From: Nematopogon swammerdamellus
Lineage: Eukaryota; Arthropoda; Insecta; Lepidoptera; Adelidae
Direction of reading: 5' to 3'
Assembly: GCA_946902875.1 (NCBI GenBank)
Contig: OX336343.1
Location: forward strand, 17,841,596 to 17,905,595
DNA length: 64,000 nucleotides
In this document: one piece after another, positions 22,725 through 33,560 of the stretch
Position numbering within the stretch: position 1 is the first letter of the stretch
Layout of the letters: every line of letters begins with the position of its first letter
Notes under the pieces: model-generated
What the model was told of the DNA's origin: nothing
Databases searched by the model: none
Seen by the model: the letters and a program-made list of their open reading frames with translations, nothing else
Position numbers and translations under genes: made by a program

Positions 22725-23537
22725 TTGTTTGTCAGGGCAGATATTTGCTGTCGTCGCCTGCGCTGCCTTGAGGACTCCGAGCTATCAGTACTTTGGGTCC
22801 ACGAGGATCTGGGAACGGTCTCGCGGGTGTACGCCTGTCTGTACAGGTCGCACTCTGGTGATGCAGAGACAGCTCGGTTATTTGAGTACCTGAGTGGAGC
22901 GGCAGACAAAGTCCAAGAGCGGTTCCCTACCGCGGATTTGGTTCTTCTTGGAGACTTCAATGCCCATCACGAGGCATGGCTGGGTGTACTGAACAAGGTG
23001 CGACGGTACTTCACGCCGCCGGGCCAAAAACTGACGTTGTACAAAACACAGGTTAGGTCCTGCTTGGAGTACTGCTCGCACTTGTGGGATGGCTCAGCTA
23101 AATACCAGCTTGCGCCGCTAGACTCAATCCAGCGTCGTGCCGTGCGACTGGTGGGTGACCCCGTGGTGTCCCGCGACTTAGAACCACTGCAACTCCGTAG
23201 GGACGTCGGCTCCCTGAGTGTGTTCTATCGTTTATTTCATGGGGAGTGTTCGGAGGAGCTGTTTAACGCGATTCCGTCGTCCCCATTCCACCTCCGCACT
23301 ACGCGTACTGGGCAGGGGATGCACCCCTATTCAATCGACCTACCACGCATGCGCACCAACAGGTTCTGTAGGTCTTTTATTCACAGAACCGGGAAAATGT
23401 GGAACGCACTCCCTGCCCATCTATTTCCTCCCAAGTACAGCCTAGGGTTTTTCAAAAGGGGCGTGAAAAGGCTCCTGTCAGGCCGGCATGACATTCGCAA
23501 TCCCCGTGCATCACAGAATGTCCATGGGCATAGTTAG
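22725..23537 (+). pseudogene. Chimeric ORF: LINE endonuclease N-half fused to RT C-terminus
   Basis: The 270-codon frame starts in the endonuclease of copy A and, after LGDFNAHHEAWLG (about 22984), switches to VLNKVRRYFTP, the region just after the reverse-transcriptase domain of the same family, running to its normal stop. It arises because a 5'-truncated copy (22985-23595) inserted into the endonuclease in the same orientation and reading frame. The missing half of the endonuclease resumes at 23596 (SRRTDFAGRAAYDF). The product would lack all RT catalytic residues. Confidence 0.85.
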
Positions 23538-23595
23538 ACACCTACTTGTAGGTGTAACGATGCCACAAGTCGCGCTATCGATAATAAAAAAATGT
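22985..23595 (+). mobile_element. 5'-truncated CR1/Daphne-like LINE nested in copy A
   Basis: The 611-bp segment holds only the C-terminal part of the protein and a 3' tail ending aataaaaaaa. It is flanked by ctggg (22980-22984) and ctagg (23596-23600), a possible 5-bp duplication with one mismatch. The outer endonuclease codons are contiguous when it is removed. Confidence 0.8.
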
Positions 23596-24395
23596 CTAGG
23601 CTCCAGGAGAACTGACTTTGCGGGGAGAGCCGCCTACGACTTCGCTCTGACGCATGACCTGTCTCATCTGGTAGACCAGCCCACCAGGCTGCCAGAGATA
23701 GACGGTCATGAACCCTCTCTGCTGGATCTTCTGCTGACAACGAACCCCACTGGATATAAGGTCGCAGTAAGAGCCCCGCTGGGTTCCTCTGATCATTGTT
23801 TAGTGGGATCCACGGTGCCATCTTCGCCTCCTCAGTCCCGTAATGGAGGAACGCGTCGAATTTTGCACTACGCGTCAGCAGATTGGGATGGGATGCGAGA
23901 ACACTTCGCATCCTACCCTTGGAGAGAGATCTGCTTCAGTTCGGGCGATCTCTCTTTGCGGGGAACTCCAACCTGGACGATGGGGGTGCCACTCCCCCAT
24001 CCATACCTAGGTGCGAGAACTCCATGCCGGAAGTGCAGTTTCGACAACGGACTGTACGGGCGGAGCTTCTTTCCCTAGACGTCAGGAAGGCGAGTGGGCC
24101 GGATAGGATTCCTGCATTAGTGTTGAAAAGGTGTGCTCCCGAGCTGGTCCCAGTGCTGACGCGCCTATTCCGTCTCTCCTACTCCAATGGCCGTGCGCCG
24201 GCGGCCTGGAAATCTGCGTTTGTGCAAGCGATCCCTAAAAAGGGTGACCGCTCAAACCCGTCAAACTACCGACCTATAGCGATTACCTCCCTTCTCTGTA
24301 AGGTGATGGAGCGCATTATCAATACGCAGCTCATGAAGTACCTGGAGACGAATGACCTCATCAGCGATCGGCAATACGGCTTCCGGCCAAAACGA

Positions 24396-24740
24396 TTTTT
24401 TTTTATGGAAACTGACACGATTGGCTACATCACCCACAACGTCCGTGATGTCAGCCCATAACACCGGGTGAACTAGGTGCCATGTCAGTGCTTCCCCATT
24501 TGATCGTGCCGGCTACACTGAACTGGTCGGAAAACACAAACTATTTACATAGCCGTTTTGACCGACGTTTCATTCAGTGCGGTGGTACCAACCCGGGCGG
24601 GTTAAACCTTACCACCAAGTAAGATTAGGAGGAAAGGGACCTACAGTTTTACGAGGAATCCGAACCTCGGTCAGCCTCCTACGGTCAGCGGTCACCCATC
24701 CAAGTACTGACCGCGCCCAGCGTTGCTTAACATTCAATAG
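24396..24740 (-). mobile_element. 5S-derived SINE inserted in LINE copy A
   Basis: The minus-strand reading starts with a 5S-like block (gttaagcaacgct ... cagtacttggatgggtgacc, complement of 24680-24731). It continues through the B-box-like ggttcggattcc and the common tail, and ends in an A-run (T-run 24396-24404). It splits LINE codons for RPKR and SAGD. The tRNA-like leader seen in the copy at 40478 is absent here. Confidence 0.85.
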
Positions 24741-26023
24741 CGAATCTGCTGGTGATCTCCTAGCGTACGTCACTCACCTTTGGGGGGAATCGCTTGAAGG
24801 TCATGGTGAATCCTTGGCAATTGGCCTTGATATTGCCAAGGCATTTGATCGGGTTTGGCACAAGTCGCTCTTGGGCAAATTGCCGGCTTACGGACTTCCT
24901 TCTGGCCTCTGTGACTGGGTCGCCGACTTCCTACATGGGCGTAGCATTCAGGTCCTAGTGGACGGTTGCTCGTCGGACGCCATGTCAGTGAACGCCGGCG
25001 TACCACAAGGATCTGTGTTGTCACCCACGCTGTTTCTTCTACATATCAATGATATGCTGTCTCTGGGCAACATACATTGTTATGCGGATGACAGTACGGC
25101 ACACGGATCCTACACCAGTCACCCTTCAGCCAGTCGGGATATTGTGGATGAGAAGAGGCGAAGACTTGTGTCTGAGCTCGAACACACACTCGGCTCTATT
25201 TCCGAATGGGGCCGTAGTAATTTGGTCGAGTTCAACGCTTCCAAGACACAAGTTTGCGCGTTCAGTGTGAAGAGAGCGGCGTTCACACCGGCTCCTTCAT
25301 TCCAAGGCACGTCGCTTAAATTAAGCGAACACCTCGGGGTCCTCGGAGTCGAACTGTCGCACGACTTGAACTTTCGTCGCCATATCGAGGGGAAGGCCAA
25401 GCTGGCTTCTAAAAAGCTGGGCGTACTCAATAAGGTGCGACGGTACTTCACGCCGGACCAAAGGCTGCTTTTGTATAAATCGTAGATCAGGTCCTGCTTG
25501 GAGTACTGCTCGCACCTGTGGGATGGCTCTGCCAAATACCAGCTTGCGCCTCTGGACTCGATCCAGCGTCGAGCCGTGCGACTAGTGGGTGACCCCGAAG
25601 TGTCCCGCGATCTAGAACCACTGCAACACCGTAGGGATGTCGGCTCCCTAAGTGTGTTCTATCGCTTATTCCATGGGGAGTACTCGGAGGAGCTGTTTAA
25701 CGCAATCCCGCCGTCCCCTTTCCATCTCCGCACCACACGCACTGGGCAGGGATTGCATCCCTATACGCTGGACTTACCGCGAATGCGTACTAATCGATTC
25801 TGCAGATCATTCCTCTACAGAACCGGTAAACTCTGGAAAGCTCTCCCTGCTCATATATTTCCCCCCAAGTACAGTCTCGGGTCCTTCAAGAGGGGCGTGA
25901 ATGGGCACCTGTCAGGCCGGCATGGCATTCGCAACCCCCGCATACGACCGAATGTCCATGGGCGTCGTGAGACACCTTATGGGTGGCTCGGCGCCATATG
26001 TCGCGCTTTCAATAAAAAAAAAA

Positions 26024-27132
26024 CGTGCCTCCATTCTCTTCGCCTCAAGACTCTACCTGCAGCGGTCTTCATGCAAGAAGCATACAGCGCCTCCTGGCGG
26101 AAAGGAGAAGAGTCCGGTTGCCTAGGCGACGGGCTGTTGTGATCTGACACGTCCGAAAATACAAGCGGGAGCGGGCGGTTTTGTTCAAACATTTTGCTCT
26201 GGAAAAGATAAAATCCACCCTGATCGAGCGCGGCGCGGGTTCTGAGGGCTTGTTGCGACCTAATACGGTATAAGTATAGTGAGTGTAGTTCCCGAAGTGT
26301 GTGCGTAGCTGGGCCCAGCAGATCCTCGGACAACGGGACGTTTCCGTGCCGATCGACGACCACCACCTGAAGGACTGAGCTATCGAAGGTGCGGCTGCGG
26401 GCGGTGACATCAACATCCAGGTAGGAGGCACCACACCACCACACACTTTGCGCTACACCTCGAAGCTAGTCCGACGAATCCCGACGCTGCTCAGAAGGAG
26501 TCCGACACTGCCCTGCGTTCTCCCTGACGCCACCCAGACGCAGTCCGACATCTAAGCGAGCTCCGAAACCAGTCCGACGAATCCCGACGCTGCTCAGAAG
26601 GAGTCCGACACTGCCCTGCGTTCACCCGACGCCATCCAGACGCGGTCTGACATCTAAGCGAGCCTCGAAGCCAGTCCGACGAATCCCGACGCAGCTCGGA
26701 AGGAGCCCGACACTGCCCTACGTCCCCCGACGCCATCCTGACAGAGCCCGATACTGCCCTGCGTTCCCCGACGCCATCCAGACGGAGCCCGACACCTAAG
26801 CGAATTTCCGAAGTCAGCCAGACGGATCCAGACGCTACGCCAAACTAATCCTATCACGAAGCGCAAAATAAGAACTGAACTGACTGATAGATAACAGTAG
26901 AGAACACCCGTCGCCGCCGCGTAAATCAGCCTCGGGGAAACTTGTAAAAGTCCCAATCGTCTCTTATTTACCCTATTTCACCCCTTATGAAACTATCAAA
27001 CCCAGAATATAAGTACCGCTGCGGTGACGGCGTGATATTGCACATGCACAGTCGCACCCCCACCCAACTACAGTCCACCCACTAACACCACGGGGTGAGA
27101 ACGACTGTCGCGTACAGCGGCCGCATTTTGAG
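26024..27132. repeat. GC-rich region with a 102-103-bp tandem array
   Basis: The motif agtccgacgaatcccgacgc starts at 26468, 26571 and 26673, giving three units plus a degenerate fourth running to about 26830. The surrounding GC-rich sequence has no recognisable protein in either orientation. It sits between LINE copies A and B and may be a mobile-element leader or a satellite fragment. Confidence 0.7.
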
Positions 27133-28944
27133 TTTGTTTGAGATCAGACACAAGTCTTCGCCTCTTCATCCACAACATCCCGTCTGACTGAAGGGTCACT
27201 GGTATAGGATCCATGTGCTGTACTGTCATCCGTATAACAATTTAAGTTGCCGAGTGGCAGCATGTCATTGATATGCAGAAGAAACAGTGTTGGTGACAAG
27301 ACAACACAGATCCTTGCGGTACGCCGGCATTCACTGACATGGCGTCCGACGAGCAACCGTCCACTAGGACCTGAATGCTACGCCCATGTAGGAAGTCGGC
27401 GACCCAGTCGCAGAGGCCAGAAGGAAGTCCGTACGACGGAAGCTTGCCCAGAAACGATTTGTGCCAAACCCTGTCGAATGCCTTGGCAATATCGAGACCA
27501 ATTACCAAGAATTCACCATGTCCTTCAAGCGATTCCTCCCAAAGGTGAGTGACGTACGCTAGGAGATCACCTGCGGATCATTTTGGCCGGAAGCCATATT
27601 GCCGATCGCTGATGTTATTTGTCTCTAGGGTACGCCATGAGCTGGGCATTGATAATGCGCTCCATCACCTTGCAGAGTACGGAGGTAATCGCTATAGGTC
27701 GGTAGTTCGAACGGTTTGAGCGGTCAACCTTTTTGGGGACCGCTTGGACAAATGCAGATTTCCAGGCAGCCGGCAGACGGTAAGTGAAATTAGAGAGGCG
27801 GAAAAGGCGCGTTAGCACTGGAGCTAGCTCGGGAGCACACCGTTTCAGCACCAATGCAGGAATCCTATCCGGCCCATCGCCTTCCTGGTGTCTAGGGAGA
27901 TAAGCTCAGCCCGCACAGTTCGTTGTCGGAACTGTACTTCCGGCATGGAGTTCTCACACCTAGTTATGGATGGGGGGATGGCACCCCCATCGTCTAGGTT
28001 GGAGTTCTCTGCAAAGAGAGACACCAATAAGTCGGCTTTCTCCTTTGCGGAGTGGGCAAGTGAGCCCCCAGGACACTGTAGAGGTGGAAGGGAGGAGCGG
28101 TAGAAATTCGATACGACAGATTTGGCGAGAGACCAAAACTCACGGCTCCCAGTTGGGTGCTGGTTCAGCCTATCACCAACTCTGCCGATATGCTCGAATT
28201 TGGCCCTGGCGATAGCCCTCTTGCAGGATCTGGAGAGGCGGTTGTATTATTTCTTCAGTTCGGATACATTAGGATCGCGTCTGTCACGAGCGCACGACCA
28301 TGCACGATAAGCTGCGCCATTAGCTGCGACAGCTTCAGCACAGTCGCGGCTGTACCAGGCCTGGCTTTTACCACCGAGGCGCACGAGGGCGCTGGGAATG
28401 AACATCTCCATTCCCCCCCAGAACCACCTCGGCTACGGCATTGGCGCATTCCGGCGGATCATCCGAACTGAAGCATAGCTCTCTCCATGGGTAGGATGTG
28501 ATGTATTCTCGCATCCCGTCCCAATCCGCTGACACGTAGTGCCAAATTGGACGCATTCCTCCAGTACGAGACTGAGGAGGCAAAAATGGCACCGTGGACC
28601 CCACTAAACAGTGGTCAGAAAAGCCAAGAGGAGTGCTCATTGTGACTTTGTATCCAGCAGGGTTCGTTGTCAGCAGAAGATCCAGCACAGAGGGTGCATG
28701 ACCGTCCATGTCTGGCACTTTGGTAGGTTGGTCTACCAGTTGAGGCAGTTCATTCGTCAGGGCGAAGTCGTAGGCGGCTCTACCCTCGAAGTCAGTTCTC
28801 CCGGAGCCCAGCCACTTCTCGTGATGGGCATTAAAATCCCCAAGCAGAACCATATCCGCGGATATATATATATATAGGGAAACTACATGCACTTCATCTG
28901 CCGCTCTACTCAAGTGCTCGAATAATCGAGCTGTCCCCGCGTCG
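27133..28944 (-). mobile_element. CR1/Daphne-like LINE, copy B (main part)
   Basis: The minus strand carries the same family as copy A. Endonuclease (LLGDFNAHHEKWLG, FSDHCLVGS) is followed by a middle region and reverse transcriptase (KAFDRVWHKSFLGKL, GVPQGSVLS). The catalytic box here reads YTDD instead of YADD. A frameshift follows GSVLS, and the copy stops around 27133 before its C-terminus. A short (TA)n run interrupts it at about 28862-28876. Its 5' continuation lies beyond the Transib insertion at 31968-32030, with coordinates matching once one CGTCG is removed. Confidence 0.85.
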
Positions 28945-29633
28945 CACAGTGGTCTGGGAATCGAGCTCCATAGACATAGAACCTTAATGTCAGGAATAAA
29001 AATGAAAACAAATTTAATGTCTCTGGTATACCTCCCTTTATTTCATATTATAGTATGAAGGGTATAAGTAGCTCCACGAGTGAGAAAAAAAAAGTTTTGT
29101 TTTTTTTGTATGGATGAAAACACTTAAAGTAATTTTTTTTTTAACTGAATGAAACTGAAGGGTTGGTGCTCACATCTTCTATTGCACCTTACACGGCGAT
29201 CAAGATGACATACAATTCCTTCACCTTTGGGTGCCTATTTGCGCGTAGCAAACGTTTGAAATTTGGAATTTTCGATAAATTATTTTTCAAACCTTAGTCG
29301 TAATTTAATGAAGTTGCCTATCGCTTTGAATATGAAAATACTTTCATGTTCTTATTGTACTGAGTAGTACTGACAGTACAGTAATTAACCATATTTTATA
29401 GTAAACACAGCGTAGCACTGTTAAAATAATAACAATAACATACAACACACACAAGCGAGCGACAACTAATTAACGAGTTAGCGAAAACCGGTTTTTTCCA
29501 CTCGCAGCGCGTACTAATCCTCAACACATAACCAGTCCCATGCCTTCTTAGTTTCAGCGATATTCTTTCAGTAGCTTTTAGCACTTGTGCGCGCTAACAA
29601 CTATACTTATTACGTTCTATTTGTTTTCGTGCT

Positions 29634-30274
29634 ATGATGGAAGGTTTTGATACCAATTTGGACATTTTCGTGTTTGTGGCAAACAACAGTTGTTTCCCAC
29701 AGCCCAGTGCGTTGTTTGAAGTTTTTAGGAGTGCCCCTGATCTGTCAGAAAGTGAAAAGAAAGAACTGAAACAATTCTGTCAGACTTATGTGTGTTCGTT
29801 GAGGAACAAATGGATCTCGTGTAATCGCACGAGACATGCATTCACGAAGAAGTACGAGACGTGGCTACAAGAAAACATAAAATGGCCTGAGTTCATGAGG
29901 GAAAAGATGACACCTTCTTTAGTGTCAGTAGAGCGGCAACCATGTTCCAGTGACTTCGATGTAAATGAGGGTGCATCAACGTCCTCAAAACCAGAGACGT
30001 GCACTGTTGGAATATCACCAAGAGTTGTGAGTGAAAGGAAACCGTTCTCGGAACTAAGCCCTAAACAGAAGAGAAGGAGAGTGGAAGAGCTCCTAACACA
30101 TAGCACTGAAAGCCTCGCTCATGCAACTGTTTTAAGTGTGAACAACAAGGATGTGGCAGAAATAATAAAATTGGTCACAGAGCATCCCGAAGAGGCTACA
30201 AAGATAAAACAATTGTTGAAGCCCAAGAAAGCTGTGCCCGTATATTCCGTTGATAAAGCTTTAGGTATTTTGAC
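29634..30274 (+). pseudogene. Transib transposase N-terminus, left arm
   Basis: The frame opens at MMEGFDTNLDIFVFVANN and stays intact through SERKPFSELSPKQKRRR to VDKALGILT at the arm end. It then runs into antisense sequence of the opposite copy, so translated residues after about 214 are meaningless (the frame nominally ends at 30473). This part is the N-terminal region upstream of the catalytic core and carries no DDE residues. Membership of Transib is inferred from the element's ends and from the downstream motif seen in the other copy. Confidence 0.7.
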
Positions 30275-30275
30275 G

Positions 30276-31275
30276 CAGAGACGTAGAGGCACAAAGGAGC
30301 ACATAAAAATACTGGAATCATCTTTGTCCGCCATACTTTGCTTGTACAAACTTTGCCCTGAAGCACCATCAAAGCCCCACTTGGATATTAGTTTTAGTTC
30401 TTTGCCATCCAGCGAACATCCCAAACGTAGGAACTTTCCTAGCCTAGCAACAGTTTTGTCCAAAATTGCTTGAAGCTTTACTCTTACCGATCTTTCCGTG
30501 ATTTCTATTGTATCTTTTGGTGGGTAACACTCCTTCTTTGCCTCTAAGATGGCAGTATACGAAGGATAGAGTTGTACTCCTTCTTGTTTTGCACAAGCTC
30601 TTAATGTTGTATACTGCCACTTCGAAAGCTTCAACGACGTCAAAATACCTAAAGCTTTATCAACGGAATATACGGACACAGCTTTCTTGGGCTTCAACAA
30701 TTGTTTTATCTTTGTAGCCTCTTCGGGATGCTCTGTGACCAATTTTATAATTTCTGCCACATCCTTGTTGTTCACACTTAAAACAGTTGCATGAGCGAGG
30801 CTTTCAGTGCTATGCGTTAGGAGCTCTTCCACTCCCCTTATCTTCTGTTTAGGGCTTAGTTCCGAGAACGGTTTCCTTTCACTCACAACTCTTGGTGATA
30901 TTCCAACAGTGCACGTCTCTGGTTTTGAGGACGTTGAGGCTCATTTACACCGAAGTCACTGGAACATGGTTGCCGCTCTACTGACACTAAAGAAGGTGTC
31001 ATCTTTTCCCTCATGAACTCAGGCCATTTTATGTTTTCTTGCAGCCACGTCTCGTACTTCTTCGTGAATGCATGTCTCGTGCGATTACACGAGATCCATT
31101 TGTTCCTCAAGGAACACACATAAGTCTGACAGAATTGTTTCAGTTCTTTCTTTCCACTTTCTGACAGATCAAGGGCACTTCTAAAAACTTCAAACAACGC
31201 CCTGGGCTGTGAGAAACAACTATTATTTGCCACAAACACGAAAATTTCCAAATTAGTACCAAAACCTTCCATCAT
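30276..31275 (-). pseudogene. Transib transposase N-terminal half, right arm plus spacer
   Basis: Starts at 31275 (MMEGFGTNLEIF), with a small deletion and frameshift near 30930. It resumes at SERKPFSELSPKQK and, past the arm end, continues into the unique spacer with KLSKWQYTTLRACAKQEG and then KWGFDGASGQSLYKQ and SFVPLRL. The DG-containing block is in the expected place for the first catalytic Asp region of RAG1/Transib-like enzymes; this is family inference. The second Asp and the Glu are missing because the gene ends at the junction with the left arm at 30275. Confidence 0.7.
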
Positions 31276-31967
31276 AGCACGAAAACAAATAGAACGTAAT
31301 AAGTATAGTTGTTAGCGCACAAGTGCTAAAAGCTACTGAAAGAATTTCGCTGAAACTAAGAAGGCATGGGACTGGTTATTTGTTGGGGATTAGTACGCGA
31401 TGCGAGTGGAAAAAACCGGTTTTCACTAACTCGTTAATTAGTTGTCGCTCGCTTGTGTGTGTTGTATGTTATTCTTACAATTTTAACAGTGCTACGCTGT
31501 GTTTACTATAAAATATGGTTAGTTACTGTACTGTCAGTACTACTCAGTACAAAAACAACATGAGAAAAGTATTTTCATATTCAAAGCGATAGGCAACTTC
31601 ATTAAATTACGATTAAGGTTTAAAAAATAATTTATCGAAAATTCCAAATTTCAAACGTTTGCTACGCGCAAATAGGCACCCAAAGGTGAAGGAATTGTAT
31701 GTCATCTTGATCGCTGTGTAAGGTGCAATAGAAGATGTGAGCACCAGCCCTTCAGTTTCATTCAGTTAAAAAAAAAATTACTTTAAGTGTTTTCTTCCAT
31801 ACAAAAAAAAACTAAACTTTTTTTTTCTCACTCGTGGAGCTACTTATACCCTTCACACTATAATATGAAATAAAGGGAGGTATACCAGAGACATTAAATT
31901 TGTTTTCATTTTTATTCCTGACATTAAGGTTCTATGTCTATGGAGCTCGATTCCCAGACCACTGTGC

Positions 31968-32030
31968 GTCGCCTGAGTGCGACCTGTAGATACTTACAGG
32001 CGGACACACGCGACTCCGTCCCCAAGTGAA
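31968..32030 (-). mobile_element. LINE copy B, 5' remainder
   Basis: After the second CGTCG, the sequence cctgagtgcgacctgta continues the complement of the copy A endonuclease region near 22830-22855. It is lost after about 32030. Confidence 0.7.
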
Positions 32031-32034
32031 CCGA

Positions 32035-32400
32035 TTTTGATGATTCTTTTTTTATTTGAAAGCTGGTGCTTCCCGTGTGGTCCCATTTCAATTTCGTCAA
32101 GATCGGATTGAAAAGCGAGGCGGAATCGCGAGGCCAAAGGCCGAGCGATTCCGCCGAGTACATTAATAGCAAAAAATTACTAAAAAAACTGAAATAAAAA
32201 AATATTAAAAAAAATATAAAAACCGCCTTCAAAAATGTATGAAATAAAAAAAATCGAACCCTAGAGTTGAAGGCGGTGCTAAAGCAAGCAAAAATAACCG
32301 ACCGCCTTCAACTCTAGGGCTCGATTTTTTTTATTTCATACATTTTTGAAGGCGGTTTTTAATTTTTAAATAGTTTTTTTACAAAAATGTATACACTTTA
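32035..32400. repeat. Hairpin-bearing repeat, copy 2
   Basis: Same plan as 19843-20290: a gattttgatgattcttttttt start, then a palindrome gaggcggaatcgcgaggcc / ggccgagcgattccgccga (32119-32160). Inverted ccctagagttgaaggcggtg copies follow at 32258-32285 and 32300-32322. Confidence 0.7.
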
Positions 32401-32499
32401 TTTACATACAGACTGTACGTGTATGAAATATGTTTAATAAGTTGTTTCGACATACTGTCATACAAATTAAATTACAGAACGAAAGTTAAATTTTAAAAG

Positions 32500-32760
32500 T
32501 TCCTAATACTATATATATAGGCCCTACATTTTCGTTCCATAGGCGGCAGGACGGCGCGGCGGAACGGCGTTGTAGTGGGACGACAGAGGTGGCGGGCGGA
32601 ATAGCGAGCCGCGAGCATCGACGACGCTCGCGTGTCGTCTCGTCGGTCGCGGTGCGGGACGATGAGCTGCTGGCGCGCGGGCGGGCGCGCTTATTCTTCC
32701 CCACTCCCCGCAGCCCCCCGCACCTTGCGTTCAGTGTAATGCGAGCGCGCGCTTTTTAAA
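32500..32760. other. GC-rich patch of unknown nature
   Basis: About 250 bp far richer in CpG than its AT-rich flanks, bounded by a TA-rich stretch. A minus-strand frame is open, but its Ser/Arg-rich peptide looks like composition bias. It could be a first exon or promoter, or a transposon part; nothing recognisable. Confidence 0.3.
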
Positions 32761-32889
32761 CGTTGTTTTATTATATTGCGATACTCGAAACTACTCGAAA
32801 GTTTATGTTTAAGGGAGAAATTTTATTGGATAATATACAATTATATTATATTTTGATGTTCTGTGTCTAATAAGTTAATAAAAACAGAC

Positions 32890-33560
32890 GAAGCAATTTT
32901 TCACAGTGCTTGGTTTATTGCCAAAAATATGTAAAGGTGTGATCGATAAGGAAAATTTCCTAGATAATTGTGAAAAGCGATATATTTAAAGAAATTAGGA
33001 GATACAAAAAAAAAAAATATTGACAGAGTAATTTTTATAGGTATTTTCAAATTTCTGCCTGTTCGAAATCGAAATTTTCCTAGATAATGTTATATATATA
33101 CTCTTATTAATACATAATATCATATTCCGAAGGAATTTTGGACGGAGCAATTTTTCACAGCGAATTATTGCCGAAAATCTGTAAAGGTGTGATCGATAAG
33201 GAAAATTTCCTAGATAATTGTCAAAAGCGATATATTTAAATAAATTAAGACATATAATAAAATAAAAATTGACAGAGCAATTTTTCTGAAGAAGTTGTGA
33301 TACAAAATAGGTATTTTCAAATTTCTGCCTATTCTAAATCGAAATTTTCATAGATAATGTTATATATATAATCTTATTAATATATAATATCATATACCGA
33401 AGAAATTTCGGGCGGAGCAATTTTTCACCAGCAGTTATAAGCGATTTTCATGTTTAGGTATAAATACCTAACTTCCAAATATAAAAAATCCTAGATAATT
33501 TGTCAAACGTGTATTTTAAACCCTACGTTATCACACTGCAAAGTTTCAGCGACAGAGGAA
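32890..33560 (-). repeat. Tandem array, ~260-bp period (inverted copy)
   Basis: Complement of the array at 20420-21030: blocks gcaatttttcacagyg occur at about 32892 and 33147, and a third related block at 33416. It ends at cagcgacagaggaatta, the mirror of the start of the forward array. Confidence 0.75.

Larger units (their letters stand above)
21990..26023 (+). mobile_element. CR1/Daphne-like LINE, copy A (with nested insertions)
   Basis: This nearly complete element is read on the plus strand. It comprises a GC-rich 5' leader (21990-22500) and an AP endonuclease (DSTNVRGLHTNLNAVHH; LLGDFNAHHEAWLG near 22950; SSDHCLVGS near 23790). The reverse transcriptase follows: RPIAITSLLCKVMERI, GLDIAKAFDRVWH, GVPQGSVLSP and the YADD catalytic box near 25081. 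A CR1/Daphne-type C-terminus (RTGKLWKALPAHIFPPKY) ends in an AATAAA-rich tail at 26023. It lacks RNase H. It is interrupted by a same-family fragment (22985-23595), a SINE (24396-24740), a deletion after WREICFSSGD and an in-frame stop at about 25483. It is not autonomous. Confidence 0.85.
28945..31967. mobile_element. Transib (RAG1-related) element, two-headed inverted dimer
   Basis: Both ends read CACAGTGGTCTGGGAATCG inwards, and the flanks are identical: CGTCG at 28940-28944 and 31968-31972. A 5-bp GC-rich duplication and a CAC-type terminus matching the V(D)J heptamer CACAGTG define Transib transposons. The inverted identity is not limited to termini: 28945-30275 and 30638-31967 are about 1.33-kb inverted copies of one 5' end, including leader and start of the transposase gene. 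362 bp (30276-30637) continue the gene from the right arm only. The target is LINE copy B; removing the element and one CGTCG restores its alignment with copy A. Confidence 0.85.

Noticed and set aside
29634..30473. 279-residue frame as a complete protein
   Set aside because: It crosses the palindrome centre, and its last ~65 codons are antisense of the spacer.
30119..30886. 255-residue frame as a host gene
   Set aside because: It is Transib sequence that runs into the antisense of the opposite arm; the last ~85 residues are meaningless.
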